From the NCBI RefSeq assembly GCF_006442795.2, contig NZ_CP083956.1, positions 3,573,501-3,637,500 of the forward strand: a stretch of 64,000 bases of DNA. The letters run 5' to 3'. The notes beneath the pieces were generated by a model, which did not search any database, was not told the origin of the DNA, and worked only from the letters and a program-made list of their open reading frames with translations. The translations under genes were made by a program, and so were the position numbers. Within the stretch, counting starts at the first letter, position 1, and each line of letters begins with the position of its first letter. This DNA is from Mesorhizobium sp. B1-1-8. GTDB taxonomy: Bacteria > Pseudomonadota > Alphaproteobacteria > Rhizobiales > Rhizobiaceae. Of the stretch, positions 54,791-63,287 are shown piece after piece.

Positions 54791-56342
54791 TCCTGTCAGC
54801 CTTGCGCGACTGCAATTCGCCGTCACCGCTCTCTATCACTTTCTCTTCGTCCCGCTGACGCTGGGCCTCTCGTTTCTCCTTGCCATCATGGAGAGCGCAT
54901 ACGTCATGACTGGCCGGGAAATCTGGCGCGACATGACGAAGTTCTGGGGCAAACTGTTCGGCATCAATTTCGCCATGGGTGTCGCCACCGGCATCACCAT
55001 GGAATTTCAGTTCGGCACCAATTGGGCGTATTTCTCCCACTATGTCGGCGACATATTCGGCGCACCACTCGCGATCGAGGGCCTCATGGCCTTCTTTCTC
55101 GAGGGTACCCTGGTCGGCCTGTTCTTCTTCGGCTGGGATAAGTTACCCAAACTCGGTCATCTTCTGGTGACATGGCTGGTCGCGCTTGGCGCAAACCTCT
55201 CCGCTCTATGGATCCTGATCGCCAACGGCTGGATGCAATACCCGGTTGGCGCGGTGTTCAATCCTGAAACCATGCGGATGGAACTCACCTCCTTCTGGGA
55301 CCTCGTCTTCAATCCTGTCGCGCAGGCAAAGTTTGTCCATACGGTGGCCGCGGGTTACGTCACCGGGTCGATGTTCGTCATTTCCATATCCGCGTACTAT
55401 CTGCTCTCCGGCCGCTTCCATGCATTCGCAAAGCGATCGATCATCGTGGCATCAGCGTTCGGGCTGGCAACCGCACTTTGTGTGGTCGTCATGGGTGACG
55501 AGAGCGGCTATTCTCTCGGCGATAACCAGAAGATGAAACTCGCGGCCCTCGAAGGCATGTGGAAAACGGAACCGGCGCCCGCCGGCTTGATAATCTTCGG
55601 GATCCCCAACGCCGCCGAGCGGGAGGTCAAGTACAGCATCAAGATCCCGTGGCTGCTCGGCATCATGGCAACGCGTTCGTTCAATACACAGCTGCCTGGG
55701 ATCGACGATCTGATCGTGCGGGAGGAAGAGCGAATACGCAGTGGGCTGATTGCTTATGATGCACTGCAGCGGTTCAAGGCCAACAGGGACGACAGCCAAG
55801 CGACAGCCCTGCTTCGAGAGCATGCGCAGGATCTAGGGTATGCATTGCTCCTGAAGCGCTACGTCGCGGACCCGCGTACAGCCGATTCCGCAACCATTGC
55901 CAGGGCCGCCGCTGACACCGTTCCGCCCGTCGCCGCACTCTTCTGGAGTTTCCGTGTGATGGTGGGACTTGGTCTCTACTTCATCGCGTTATTCGCATTC
56001 GTTTTCTGGGACGCGGCGAACCGGAATTTTTCGCGCCCATGGTTGCTGCGCCTGATGCTCTGGTCCCTGCCGCTGCCATGGATTGCGGCGGAACTCGGTT
56101 GGGTGGTCGCGGAATATGGTCGTCAACCTTGGGCTATCGACGGGGTTTTGCCGACATTTCTTGCCGTCTCCTCGGTATCGTCTACGCAAATCCTGTTCAG
56201 CCTAACAGGTTTCGTTCTGTTCTATTCACTGCTTCTTTTCGTCGACGTCGTCTTGCTGCGCAAATACGTTCGGAAGGGGCCGATTGAAGTTCTAGGCCCC
56301 AGGCAGTCTCGTACGATGCCCTCGCTCACACCGGCCGAATGA
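54777..56342 (+). CDS. cydA: Cytochrome bd ubiquinol oxidase subunit I
   Basis: High-affinity quinol oxidase subunit holding heme b558 and the quinol site. The 521-residue product matches the E. coli long-Q-loop form (about residues 250-380), with His21 (ALYHFLFVPLTLG) and the His in KFVHTVAAGYVTG as heme ligands. FGINFAMGVATGITMEFQFGTNW and GWDKLPKLGHLLVTWLVALG are also conserved. It supports respiration at very low oxygen and resists sulfide, NO and cyanide. It overlaps the CydP-like gene and precedes cydB by 10 bases. Confidence 0.95.
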   Translation: MLEFDPVSLARLQFAVTALYHFLFVPLTLGLSFLLAIMESAYVMTGREIWRDMTKFWGKLFGINFAMGVATGITMEFQFGTNWAYFSHYVGDIFGAPLAIEGLMAFFLEGTLVGLFFFGWDKLPKLGHLLVTWLVALGANLSALWILIANGWMQYPVGAVFNPETMRMELTSFWDLVFNPVAQAKFVHTVAAGYVTGSMFVISISAYYLLSGRFHAFAKRSIIVASAFGLATALCVVVMGDESGYSLGDNQKMKLAALEGMWKTEPAPAGLIIFGIPNAAEREVKYSIKIPWLLGIMATRSFNTQLPGIDDLIVREEERIRSGLIAYDALQRFKANRDDSQATALLREHAQDLGYALLLKRYVADPRTADSATIARAAADTVPPVAALFWSFRVMVGLGLYFIALFAFVFWDAANRNFSRPWLLRLMLWSLPLPWIAAELGWVVAEYGRQPWAIDGVLPTFLAVSSVSSTQILFSLTGFVLFYSLLLFVDVVLLRKYVRKGPIEVLGPRQSRTMPSLTPAE

Positions 56343-56352
56343 GGATAGGATC

Positions 56353-57504
56353 ATGGAGCTTCCGCTTGGCTACGAGACGCTTCGTGTCATCTGGTGGCTG
56401 CTTCTCGGCGTCCTGCTGATCGGCTTCGCGGTCACGGATGGCTTCGATCTTGGAGTGGCGATGCTGCTGCCGCACGTAGCGAAGAACGATATCGAGCGGC
56501 GCATCACGATCAACACGATCGGGCCCTTCTGGCACGGCAATCAGGTGTGGTTGCTGCTGGGCGCCGGTGCGGTTTTCGCGGCTTGGCCGCCAGTCTATGC
56601 AGCCTCCTTCTCTGGCTTTTACATCGCGATGTTTCTCGTCCTCGCCACGCTGATCTTGCGTCCCGTCGGCTTCCAGTTCCGCAACAAGGTGGTAGATCCG
56701 CTCTGGCGCACGTTTTGGGATTTCGCATTGTTCGTCGGAGGCTTGGTGCCAAGTGTCGTGTTCGGTGTAGCGTTCGGCAACCTGCTGCAAGGTGTTCCCT
56801 TTCGGATCGACAGTGACTTGCGTATTGCCTACGAAGGCAGCGGACTGTTCGAGCTGCTCAATCCTTTTGGCCTGTTGTGTGGCCTCGTCTCAGCGGCGAT
56901 GTTCGTTATGCACGGCGCGATCTATCTCACTCTCAAGACCGACAGCGTCGTGCAGGCTCGCGCCAGCAACGTGGCAAAGCTCGGTGCCCTAGCAACAGCC
57001 GCCCTATTTGCTGTGGCAGGGCTTGTTGTCTGGCGCGGTATCGATGGCTACCTGATCACGAGCGCCATCACCACCGAGGGGCCATCAAATCCCTTGATGA
57101 AGACCGTCATTCGCCAGCCCGGGCAATGGCTGTCCAATTATGGCGACCATCATTGGATGATCTTCGCGCCGACCCTGGGGCTCCTGGGGCCTTTGCTGGC
57201 ATCGCTCCTGAGTGCAAAGGAGCATCGCGGACTAGCCTTCGCCGCCAGCGCTCTCGGCATACTCGGGATCATCTCGACCGCCGCTGTGAGCATGTTTCCA
57301 TTTCTCATGCCGTCGAATATCGACCCGAATGCGAGTCTGAGCGTCTGGGATGCTTCTTCCAGTCGCTTGACGCTGTTTGTTATGCTGGTGGCGACACTGA
57401 TCCTGCTCCCGATCGTCCTCGCCTACACGGCGTTCGTATATCGGGTGCTGGGCGGAACCGTCACTGCGAGTATGATCGAGGAAAATTCCGCCAATCTCTA
57501 TTGA
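56353..57504 (+). CDS. cydB: Cytochrome bd ubiquinol oxidase subunit II
   Basis: Second large subunit of the bd oxidase, 383 residues with eight to nine membrane helices. The N terminus WWLLLGVLLIGFAVTDGFDLGVAMLLP and INTIGPFWHGNQVWLLLGAGAVFAAWP are family signatures. It lies 10 bases after cydA and 7 bases before cydX. Confidence 0.95.
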   Translation: MELPLGYETLRVIWWLLLGVLLIGFAVTDGFDLGVAMLLPHVAKNDIERRITINTIGPFWHGNQVWLLLGAGAVFAAWPPVYAASFSGFYIAMFLVLATLILRPVGFQFRNKVVDPLWRTFWDFALFVGGLVPSVVFGVAFGNLLQGVPFRIDSDLRIAYEGSGLFELLNPFGLLCGLVSAAMFVMHGAIYLTLKTDSVVQARASNVAKLGALATAALFAVAGLVVWRGIDGYLITSAITTEGPSNPLMKTVIRQPGQWLSNYGDHHWMIFAPTLGLLGPLLASLLSAKEHRGLAFAASALGILGIISTAAVSMFPFLMPSNIDPNASLSVWDASSSRLTLFVMLVATLILLPIVLAYTAFVYRVLGGTVTASMIEENSANLY

Positions 57505-57511
57505 GGACGTC

Positions 57512-57727
57512 ATGTGGTATTTTACCTGGATCCTCGGCGTCGCCTTTGCCTCCGGCTTCGGCGTTCTCAACGCTGTTTGGCACGAGCACTATCTTCCCAA
57601 TGAAGACATCTACGATGGAACAGAGCTAAGGCCGGGCGGACCACCGGCAGGGAATGCTCCGGGCCTCACTCCCTTGAAGGCGAAGTCCCGCACCGGCATG
57701 AGGCGGGCGCGGAACAAGCCGTCGTAG
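57512..57727 (+). CDS. cydX: Cytochrome bd small subunit CydX
   Basis: A 71-residue protein starting MWYFTWILGVAFASGFGVLNAVW, the standard CydX single helix, which stabilises the heme site of CydAB. The tail after residue 30 is longer than in E. coli (37 residues) and Arg/Lys/Pro-rich. It is the last gene of the cyd operon and converges on the DUF2955 gene with only 7 bases between. Confidence 0.9.
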   Translation: MWYFTWILGVAFASGFGVLNAVWHEHYLPNEDIYDGTELRPGGPPAGNAPGLTPLKAKSRTGMRRARNKPS

Positions 57728-57734
57728 AGGCTAT

Positions 57735-58781
57735 TCAGTCGAACGAAACGATATCGCCCGCGGCGTCTATGTCGAGAGGGGAGTCTTTGCGCCGAGCCCG
57801 CGCTGCGGGCCAGAGCAATGCTGTCAGGCACGCAGTGCACGCGATGGCGAACAGTACCTGCCCGATACGGGTGGCGAAGGAATCGCCGGCTGAGGTAGGC
57901 AGTGGTGACACGCCAAGCCCGAACAAGATGATGAAGATCGTCAAGGCGCCTGCATAGATCTTCCCTGACTGGCGGTCGGCTGCGCGACCCCCGAACAAAA
58001 GCCCGACAATCAGCACGATGAGGAACAGGAAGATCAGCGTCGGCCTAATCTCGAGAAACAGGAATGCTGTCGAAGCGGCGATGCCGCCGAGCAAATTAAC
58101 GATCATCAATCCGAACGCGGCGCGCCTGCTATTAGCAAGGTCGATCTGGTTGAGGACGGAGGCCACGGTGATCGGCACCACAATCGCCGAGGAGAACAGG
58201 TCGCTGACAAGGCAAACCGCAACCATCATCACTAGAATGGCGGCGTTGGCGAGCGCTCGCCACTCGGCACCTTCAAGCAGAGGCACGACAGGCGGCTCCA
58301 ATGTGTCCGGCCTGGAATCGGGGAAGACCAGATGGGTCAGCCATGTCAGAGCGACGCCTGAGAGGACGCCCTTCAACAAGAGTCCCACAATGCTCTCGCC
58401 CAAATCCTTATGGAGCAGGCCCAGCATCGGCACCATTATAGCAATGACAATGATGAGGAATCCGACTGGCCCGCCCTTGCCTCTTGCCAGGAGCAAAAAA
58501 CAGCCAAAATAGATAAGGCCCAGCAATGCCAGCAAAACCACTGGCCGGTCACCGGTAAGGCCGGTGAGCAAGACCATCGCCTGACCGACCAGGAATATGA
58601 TGATGACCAAGCCGATGGCCTGCCGCAGGGCGAGAGGTTTCGGGCTTGAGACCAGGAACTGCGCCGCGAACAGTGGGCCAAGAAAAGGCATTACGGAGCC
58701 GCTCGCCACTGCTGCCGTCATACCGCCCGCTACCGCGAAGCCGATGCGCAAGCCCTGTCGCTTCAACCGGTCGGCGTGCAT
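57735..58781 (-). CDS. DUF2955 family membrane protein
   Basis: A 348-residue inner-membrane protein with about ten helices and a short soluble stretch in the middle (about residues 155-185). It matches the DUF2955 family, related to FUSC/aromatic-acid exporters, which pairs with HlyD/EmrA-type adaptors. The adaptor gene ends 8 bases before its start. Together they form a small efflux system of unknown substrate. Confidence 0.82.
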   Translation of the reverse strand: MHADRLKRQGLRIGFAVAGGMTAAVASGSVMPFLGPLFAAQFLVSSPKPLALRQAIGLVIIIFLVGQAMVLLTGLTGDRPVVLLALLGLIYFGCFLLLARGKGGPVGFLIIVIAIMVPMLGLLHKDLGESIVGLLLKGVLSGVALTWLTHLVFPDSRPDTLEPPVVPLLEGAEWRALANAAILVMMVAVCLVSDLFSSAIVVPITVASVLNQIDLANSRRAAFGLMIVNLLGGIAASTAFLFLEIRPTLIFLFLIVLIVGLLFGGRAADRQSGKIYAGALTIFIILFGLGVSPLPTSAGDSFATRIGQVLFAIACTACLTALLWPAARARRKDSPLDIDAAGDIVSFD

Positions 58782-58788
58782 TTGCGTC

Positions 58789-59928
58789 TCAACTCAGATA
58801 GGTCAGAACGGATACAATCCGAATCCACAAATAGGCCACAGCGTTCATCGCTGAATTGTCGCTTGCATAGATCATGACATTGACTTGCGATCCGAAGCGA
58901 ACGCCGCGCGGCGGCCCATCCGTGAACACTAGGCGGACCGGAAAGCGCTGTGAATCCCGAACCCAGCCACTCTGGTTGCGGATATTCGGCAAGCCAGTCG
59001 CGAGGTCGACGCCACCCTGACCGACGCCCCAGCCGACGCTCTCGACGCGCGTGGCGAAAACCATGCCGGGCAGGGAGTCCAGTACGACTTCCGCCTCATC
59101 GCCAGGCTCCAGATATTCGAGACTGTTCTCTTTGACCGCAGCAGTCACCCAAATCGTGCCTGAATCAATGAATGTTAAGGCCGACTGGCCGACGCCCACG
59201 ATCTGCCCAACAGAAAGCTGTAGGTTGCTGATGACGCCGTTGGAGGGCGCCACTACGGTTGTATGGGCGAGATTGAGCCGCGCCCGCTCGGCTGTTGCCA
59301 AAGCCTCCTTGAGCTGCGGATTGTCAGCCCCTTGCGGTCCAAGTTCTTCTTGAGCTTTGCTGAGATCTGCCTCGGCTCCCGTTACAGTCGCCTCGGCAAC
59401 GTCGACTGCGCGTTTGGCATCATCCAGTTTGGCGCGAGGGCTGATGCCGCGATCGACGAGCGTCTTGGTGCGCTGGAACTGGGCCCGCACGTTGTCGCGA
59501 TCCGCCTCTGCCTTGACCACGCGAGCCTGGGCGGAATCCACTGCGGCGGTCGAAGCGCCGATCGATTGACCGATGCGCTCAAGCCGCGCCGATGCCTCCG
59601 CGACAGCCAGTTCGTATGGTTGCGGATCAATCCGAAATAGGGTCTGCCCCTGAGTGACGCGCGCGTTGTCAGAAACGCCGACCTCGATCACACGGCCAGC
59701 AACTTCCGGCGCCATTCTAACCACATAGGCCTGAACCGTGGCTTGTGCCGAATACGGGGTTAGCCGCTCCATTGCGATCGAAAGCGCAAACAGTGCAATG
59801 GTCAAGAGAACGACGACGAGCGCCACCCGCCGCGAGGAATTTGTCGTCGCCGGAGGAGCGTCCATTTCGGAAGCGGCTCGAATGTCCGTTGCAGCAATCG
59901 ATGGTGTGTCCGTCGCAGCGGTATCCAT
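58789..59928 (-). CDS. HlyD/EmrA-type membrane fusion protein
   Basis: A 379-residue periplasmic adaptor with an N-terminal membrane segment (ALVVVLLTIALFALSIAME, about residues 35-54), lipoyl halves around VVRMAPEVAGRVIEVGVSDNARV and TVVAPSNGVISNLQLSVGQIV, a coiled-coil hairpin (about 110-215), and a beta-barrel part (VKENSLEYLEPGDEAEVVLDSLPG). It would couple the DUF2955 protein to the cell exterior. Divergent from nhaA with a 236-base gap that should hold both promoters. Confidence 0.9.
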   Translation of the reverse strand: MDTAATDTPSIAATDIRAASEMDAPPATTNSSRRVALVVVLLTIALFALSIAMERLTPYSAQATVQAYVVRMAPEVAGRVIEVGVSDNARVTQGQTLFRIDPQPYELAVAEASARLERIGQSIGASTAAVDSAQARVVKAEADRDNVRAQFQRTKTLVDRGISPRAKLDDAKRAVDVAEATVTGAEADLSKAQEELGPQGADNPQLKEALATAERARLNLAHTTVVAPSNGVISNLQLSVGQIVGVGQSALTFIDSGTIWVTAAVKENSLEYLEPGDEAEVVLDSLPGMVFATRVESVGWGVGQGGVDLATGLPNIRNQSGWVRDSQRFPVRLVFTDGPPRGVRFGSQVNVMIYASDNSAMNAVAYLWIRIVSVLTYLS

Positions 59929-60164
59929 GTGGCGGCTCCCACGTTCCTGGGGGCGATACCCGGGAACATACTTCTATCCTTCGTGCACCCTTTGGGATGA
60001 CATGACAACCTGCACCAAGGGGCACTGCCGAATAGGCGACAGCACCTCCCGGTTGGGATAAGAAATTGGTGGGGTGTGACGTTGCCGTTTGGCCCGCAGC
60101 CAGATCACGGTTCCGTCGCCCCTGGACGTGGCAAGTAAACAGTCATCCGACCGTCGAGAGACAA

Positions 60165-61400
60165 ATGGCTTCAGGGCGATCATTGCCGGGTGTATCCCAC
60201 CAGCCCGAAAATACGGAACTGTACGGGGGTATGGTTCTCGGCCTGGCGACCGTGGCGGCTCTCGTGGTCGCGAACTCTCCATTGGGGCCTCAGTACTTCG
60301 CCGCGCTTCAATTGAAGGCAGAAGCGACCATCGGCGGGATCGGCCTTAGCAAGAGTGTCGAGCACTGGGTCAATGACGGACTTATGGCCGTGTTCTTCCT
60401 CTTCGTCGCGCTTGAGATAAAACGCGAGGCCGTCGAAGGCGCCCTTTCCAGCGCGCGGAAGGCTACCCTGCCGATCTTCGCCGCTCTCGGCGGTTTTTTC
60501 GTTCCGGCCGCCCTCTACGCAATGGCGAACTGGAGTGATCCGTATTCCTTGCGCGGCTGGGCGATTCCGGCCGCGACCGATATCGCCTTCGCGTTGGGTA
60601 TCTGCGCAATGTTGGGCCGGAGTGTACCCTCGTCCCTGAAGACTTTCCTACTCGCACTTGCCATCATCGACGACCTCATGGCGATCATTGTCATCGCGAT
60701 TTTCTACAGCGCTCAGTTGTCCCTAGTGGCTCTCTTCCTGGCAGGATTGGGACTGGCAGCCCTCGTCCTTATGAATTTCGCCGACGTGCGCAAGCCTTCT
60801 CTCTACCTTCTGGTCGGTCTTGTCACCTGGGTGTGCGTCCTGAAATCCGGAGTGCACGCCACATTGGCAGGCGTCGCGGTTGGTCTCGCGATGCCACTCA
60901 CCAAACATGACGGCGAAAGCGTGCTCGAGAAGACTGAACACGCGCTGAAGCCATGGGTGAGCTATGCGATTGTGCCAATCTTTGCCTTCGCCAACGCGGG
61001 AGTCTCGTTAGCGGGCCTAGGGTTTGCACATGTAGCAGCCCCGGTCCCAATTGGCATTATTTTGGGGCTATTCATCGGCAAACAGGTTGGCGTGTTTGGC
61101 CTGTCCTATCTTGCTATAAAGCTGGGCTTCGCGGCGTTACCCGAAGGGGCGACAACAAGCAAATTGTACGGCATATCGGCTCTGACAGGTGTCGGCTTTA
61201 CGATGAGTCTGTTCATAGGCACGCTTGCCTTTGACGATGAGACGCTCCTCGCGCAAGTTCGTCTGGCGGTGCTCGTGGCCTCGCTATTGTCCGCCCTTCT
61301 CGCCGTCTTCGTCCTCGTTGCAACGGGCCGATCGATAGAGGAGGGGCAGGGAAGTAGTCCCGAAGACACGGCTGGCGTCCTGCAGCTTCAACGAAAATAA
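60165..61400 (+). CDS. nhaA: Na+/H+ antiporter NhaA
   Basis: Exports sodium in exchange for two protons, supporting pH and salt tolerance. The 411-residue product has about twelve helices and the key acidic residues: Asp139 in AATDIAFALG (E. coli Asp133) and Asp169/Asp170 in LAIIDDLMAI (E. coli Asp163/164). An ATG at 60165 is used; the frame is open for 33 more codons upstream, but these do not resemble the family. Confidence 0.93.
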   Translation: MASGRSLPGVSHQPENTELYGGMVLGLATVAALVVANSPLGPQYFAALQLKAEATIGGIGLSKSVEHWVNDGLMAVFFLFVALEIKREAVEGALSSARKATLPIFAALGGFFVPAALYAMANWSDPYSLRGWAIPAATDIAFALGICAMLGRSVPSSLKTFLLALAIIDDLMAIIVIAIFYSAQLSLVALFLAGLGLAALVLMNFADVRKPSLYLLVGLVTWVCVLKSGVHATLAGVAVGLAMPLTKHDGESVLEKTEHALKPWVSYAIVPIFAFANAGVSLAGLGFAHVAAPVPIGIILGLFIGKQVGVFGLSYLAIKLGFAALPEGATTSKLYGISALTGVGFTMSLFIGTLAFDDETLLAQVRLAVLVASLLSALLAVFVLVATGRSIEEGQGSSPEDTAGVLQLQRK

Positions 61401-61510
61401 TCAGTCAGTAGGAGGCCTCCAAAGTTTGCCCCATTTTTGGGCGGCGCGCCGTGCAATCTCTTCGCGCAGCTCGGCGTCATGTTCTCGGCGCCCTCGCACC
61501 AAGCGCCTTG

Positions 61511-61702
61511 TTAGGCATATCCCTTCTCAAATTCGCAAACGATGACATATCCAGCCAACACTCGATTACCCTCGGCATTGTCCCGCCCCGGGGTCCAAAT
61601 GACATTGATTATGCGGCCACCGCGGTCTGAAACTTCCTTCATCGCGTCTTCCAGATATCCGATACCATCAATGACTGCCATTGCGCTGTATCGGCGTTTC
61701 AT
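61511..61702 (-). CDS. Small conserved-looking hypothetical protein
   Basis: A 63-residue product, MKRRYSAMAVIDGIGYLEDAMKE..., with GGRIINVIWTPGRD and GYVIVCEFEKG, a mixed alpha/beta composition typical of a folded small protein. It has no signal or membrane segment. A GGAAG site stands just before the ATG. Function unknown. Confidence 0.5.
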   Translation of the reverse strand: MKRRYSAMAVIDGIGYLEDAMKEVSDRGGRIINVIWTPGRDNAEGNRVLAGYVIVCEFEKGYA

Positions 61703-61768
61703 GACTTCCGCATCTCCAGTGCTTTCCGCTAATCATATAGGAGTCTGGGCAGGGCGGCGACAAGCGTG

Positions 61769-61796
61769 AGGCTAAATTTCAAACTGAGAGACTACC
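61769..61796. repeat. 28-bp direct repeat, copy 1
   Basis: This 28-base sequence (starts AGGCTAAATTTCAAACTG, ends ACTACC) recurs at 62162-62189 in the same orientation with one mismatch. The pair flanks a 365-base segment carrying the 69-residue membrane protein gene. They may be termini of a lost insertion element or an intergenic repeat family. Confidence 0.7.
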
Positions 61797-61879
61797 CGTC
61801 CCTGATATCAGAGAGGATCGCGAACATTACCCAAATCAGCGTAACGAATAGGAGCACAAGGGCGAGGAGCGAAATGCAT

Positions 61880-62089
61880 TCAGCCAAGCCATTTTGCCAC
61901 AAGGGCCAATAAGGTTGCCACCAGTGCAAGCGAAAATCCTATGAACCCAAGCCGTGCGCGCCGCTGGTAACGAGACAAAACGCTCTTGCGCTCAGTCTTC
62001 TGATAGGACTCAGAACTTGCGAATATCCCACCGAGAAAAACAAGGATAAACGCTGCGAGAGCCGCAGCAGCTCCTGCCACCTCAGCCAT
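61880..62089 (-). CDS. Small two-helix membrane protein
   Basis: A 69-residue product starting MAEVAGAAAALAAFILVFLGGIFASSESY, then a charged loop (QKTERKSVLSRYQRRARLG) and a second helix (FIGFSLALVATLLALVAKWLG). It is not recognised. An ATG seven codons upstream is also possible. It lies between the two 28-bp direct repeats. Confidence 0.5.
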   Translation of the reverse strand: MAEVAGAAAALAAFILVFLGGIFASSESYQKTERKSVLSRYQRRARLGFIGFSLALVATLLALVAKWLG

Positions 62090-62161
62090 AACCGGCAAAG
62101 CGCTTGGCATTGTCCCCCCAAACGACGTGTTGGAAGGTCTGCCTGTTCGGCGAAAATCGCA

Positions 62162-62189
62162 AGGCTAAATTTCAAACTGAGACACTACC
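62162..62189. repeat. 28-bp direct repeat, copy 2
   Basis: Second copy of the repeat at 61769-61796, one base different. No open frame of a transposase lies near. Confidence 0.7.
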
Positions 62190-62255
62190 GATCAGTCGCC
62201 TATCTTGACTCTCTCAAGCGATTGGCGCAGCCATAGTGTCTTGTGGATCGTTTGG

Positions 62256-62289
62256 AACCCGCCGTCTTGTTTGACGGCGGGTTTTTTTG
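62256..62289 (+). terminator. Strong Rho-independent terminator without a recognised gene before it
   Basis: An 11-base perfect stem (AACCCGCCGTC/GACGGCGGGTT, 6-base loop) is followed by a T-run. No plus-strand protein gene ends upstream; the last is nhaA at 61400. It could end a small RNA starting within 62100-62250, or it may be a remnant. Confidence 0.75.
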
Positions 62290-62456
62290 TTTGGAAAGGG
62301 CAAGCAGCCGGTCGTCAACCCGGCCCAGAGCTCTTCCGACCTGCTGCAGAGGGCTCGGTCCGGCGTCGGCCCAACTCCCTTGGCCGCCCGGACTTCAGCA
62401 TCAACCATAAGTAGCCGCCGTCCGGGCTCGTGCTTGGCCGAGGGTGCGGGCGTTCG

Positions 62457-62473
62457 TTGCCCTCAAGACCAAT
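62457..62473. promoter_or_regulatory. Shared palindromic motif (copy 2, two mismatches)
   Basis: TTGCCCTCAAGACCAAT, 235 bases before the His-rich secreted-protein gene. It differs at two positions from the copies at 52486 and 63155. Apart from it and the terminator at 62256, the gap 62190-62708 shows nothing recognisable. Confidence 0.4.
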
Positions 62474-62708
62474 GGGCAACGAATTGGACGAGGTCTAGCC
62501 TCGCCATTGTCCTGCGACGGATGTGAAGGATTTCGCCAGCGTTCCTTTCGACCTGACTTTTAAATCCGGCCACTTTGACGAGGAGGGCAGACACAATCCA
62601 GAAACAAAATTCTACAATGCAGAAACACCGTCGAAAAAATCAAAGATCATACTCGCTTCCGCAGTAGTCGGGTCTTCGATCCGCTTCAATAGGGAAAGGA
62701 AACGATAC

Positions 62709-62930
62709 GTGAAAATGTCTCTCCTCTCAGCTTTCGGCATTGCAGCCGCACTTGCTTTCGGCGTCAGCAGCGCTGATGCGCAGACGACAAACATGCACCG
62801 CAAGCATCATCATCAGGCAGCCGTCACGTCGATGCATCACCGTCATCATCACCACTATCATCACTACCATCACCATCATCACCATCACGTTCCGATGCAT
62901 CGCCAGCATCATAAGCAGCCGGCTGGCTAA
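62709..62930 (+). CDS. Small His-rich secreted protein
   Basis: A 73-residue protein with a signal peptide (MKMSLLSAFGIAAALAFGVSSADA, cut near ADA-QT) and a mature part of about 49 residues of which some 22 are His. Runs of up to seven His are broken by Tyr, Met, Arg and Gln. Such a composition suggests binding of Ni, Cu or Zn in the periplasm or outside. A GTG at 62709 lies 8 bases after AAGGAA; ATG two codons later is the alternative. A stem-loop follows the stop. Confidence 0.75.
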   Translation: MKMSLLSAFGIAAALAFGVSSADAQTTNMHRKHHHQAAVTSMHHRHHHHYHHYHHHHHHHVPMHRQHHKQPAG

Positions 62931-62947
62931 CTACGGAGCCTACGAAA

Positions 62948-62977
62948 GACCGGCTTTGGTTTTGACCAAGGCCGGTC
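62948..62977 (+). terminator. Stem-loop after the His-rich protein gene
   Basis: GACCGGCTTTGGT and ACCAAGGCCGGTC pair over 13 positions with one G-T pair around loop TTTG, 17 bases after the stop. No long T-run follows, so termination may be partial. Confidence 0.6.
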
Positions 62978-63154
62978 TCCAAGTGATGACGAACAAAGTA
63001 AGGCATGCCGCTGTTTGACATTCCGGTCTCGCCCGGCGAGGGCGAGAATGCCTTGAATGGCGCAGTTGTAGGCGGAAACATCAGCCCGATCACCAGGATG
63101 GTAGGGCTGCTTCCGGAGCTGCAGTCGGATCGCATTTGCGCTCTCGGCAGTCGC

Positions 63155-63171
63155 TTGCCCTCAAGGACAAT
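63155..63171. promoter_or_regulatory. Shared palindromic motif (copy 3, exact)
   Basis: Identical to the 17 bases at 52486-52502 and 116 bases before the secreted-protein gene at 63288, whose product is a paralogue of the one encoded at 52688. Confidence 0.5.
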
Positions 63172-63287
63172 AGCGCGGCGGATCGGGCTGCGTTTAGTTG
63201 CAAACGGCGAATAGATATCTCGCTTCCTGGCACGGCGCGTCTTTCGCCGGCAGGACTTGGTTGGAACCATCACCAGGAGGAACGCAA

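Noticed and set aside
63005..63214. 69-codon plus-strand frame before the secreted-protein gene
   Set aside because: It runs through the shared palindromic motif, has no signal or motif and no clear ribosome site; more likely leader DNA.
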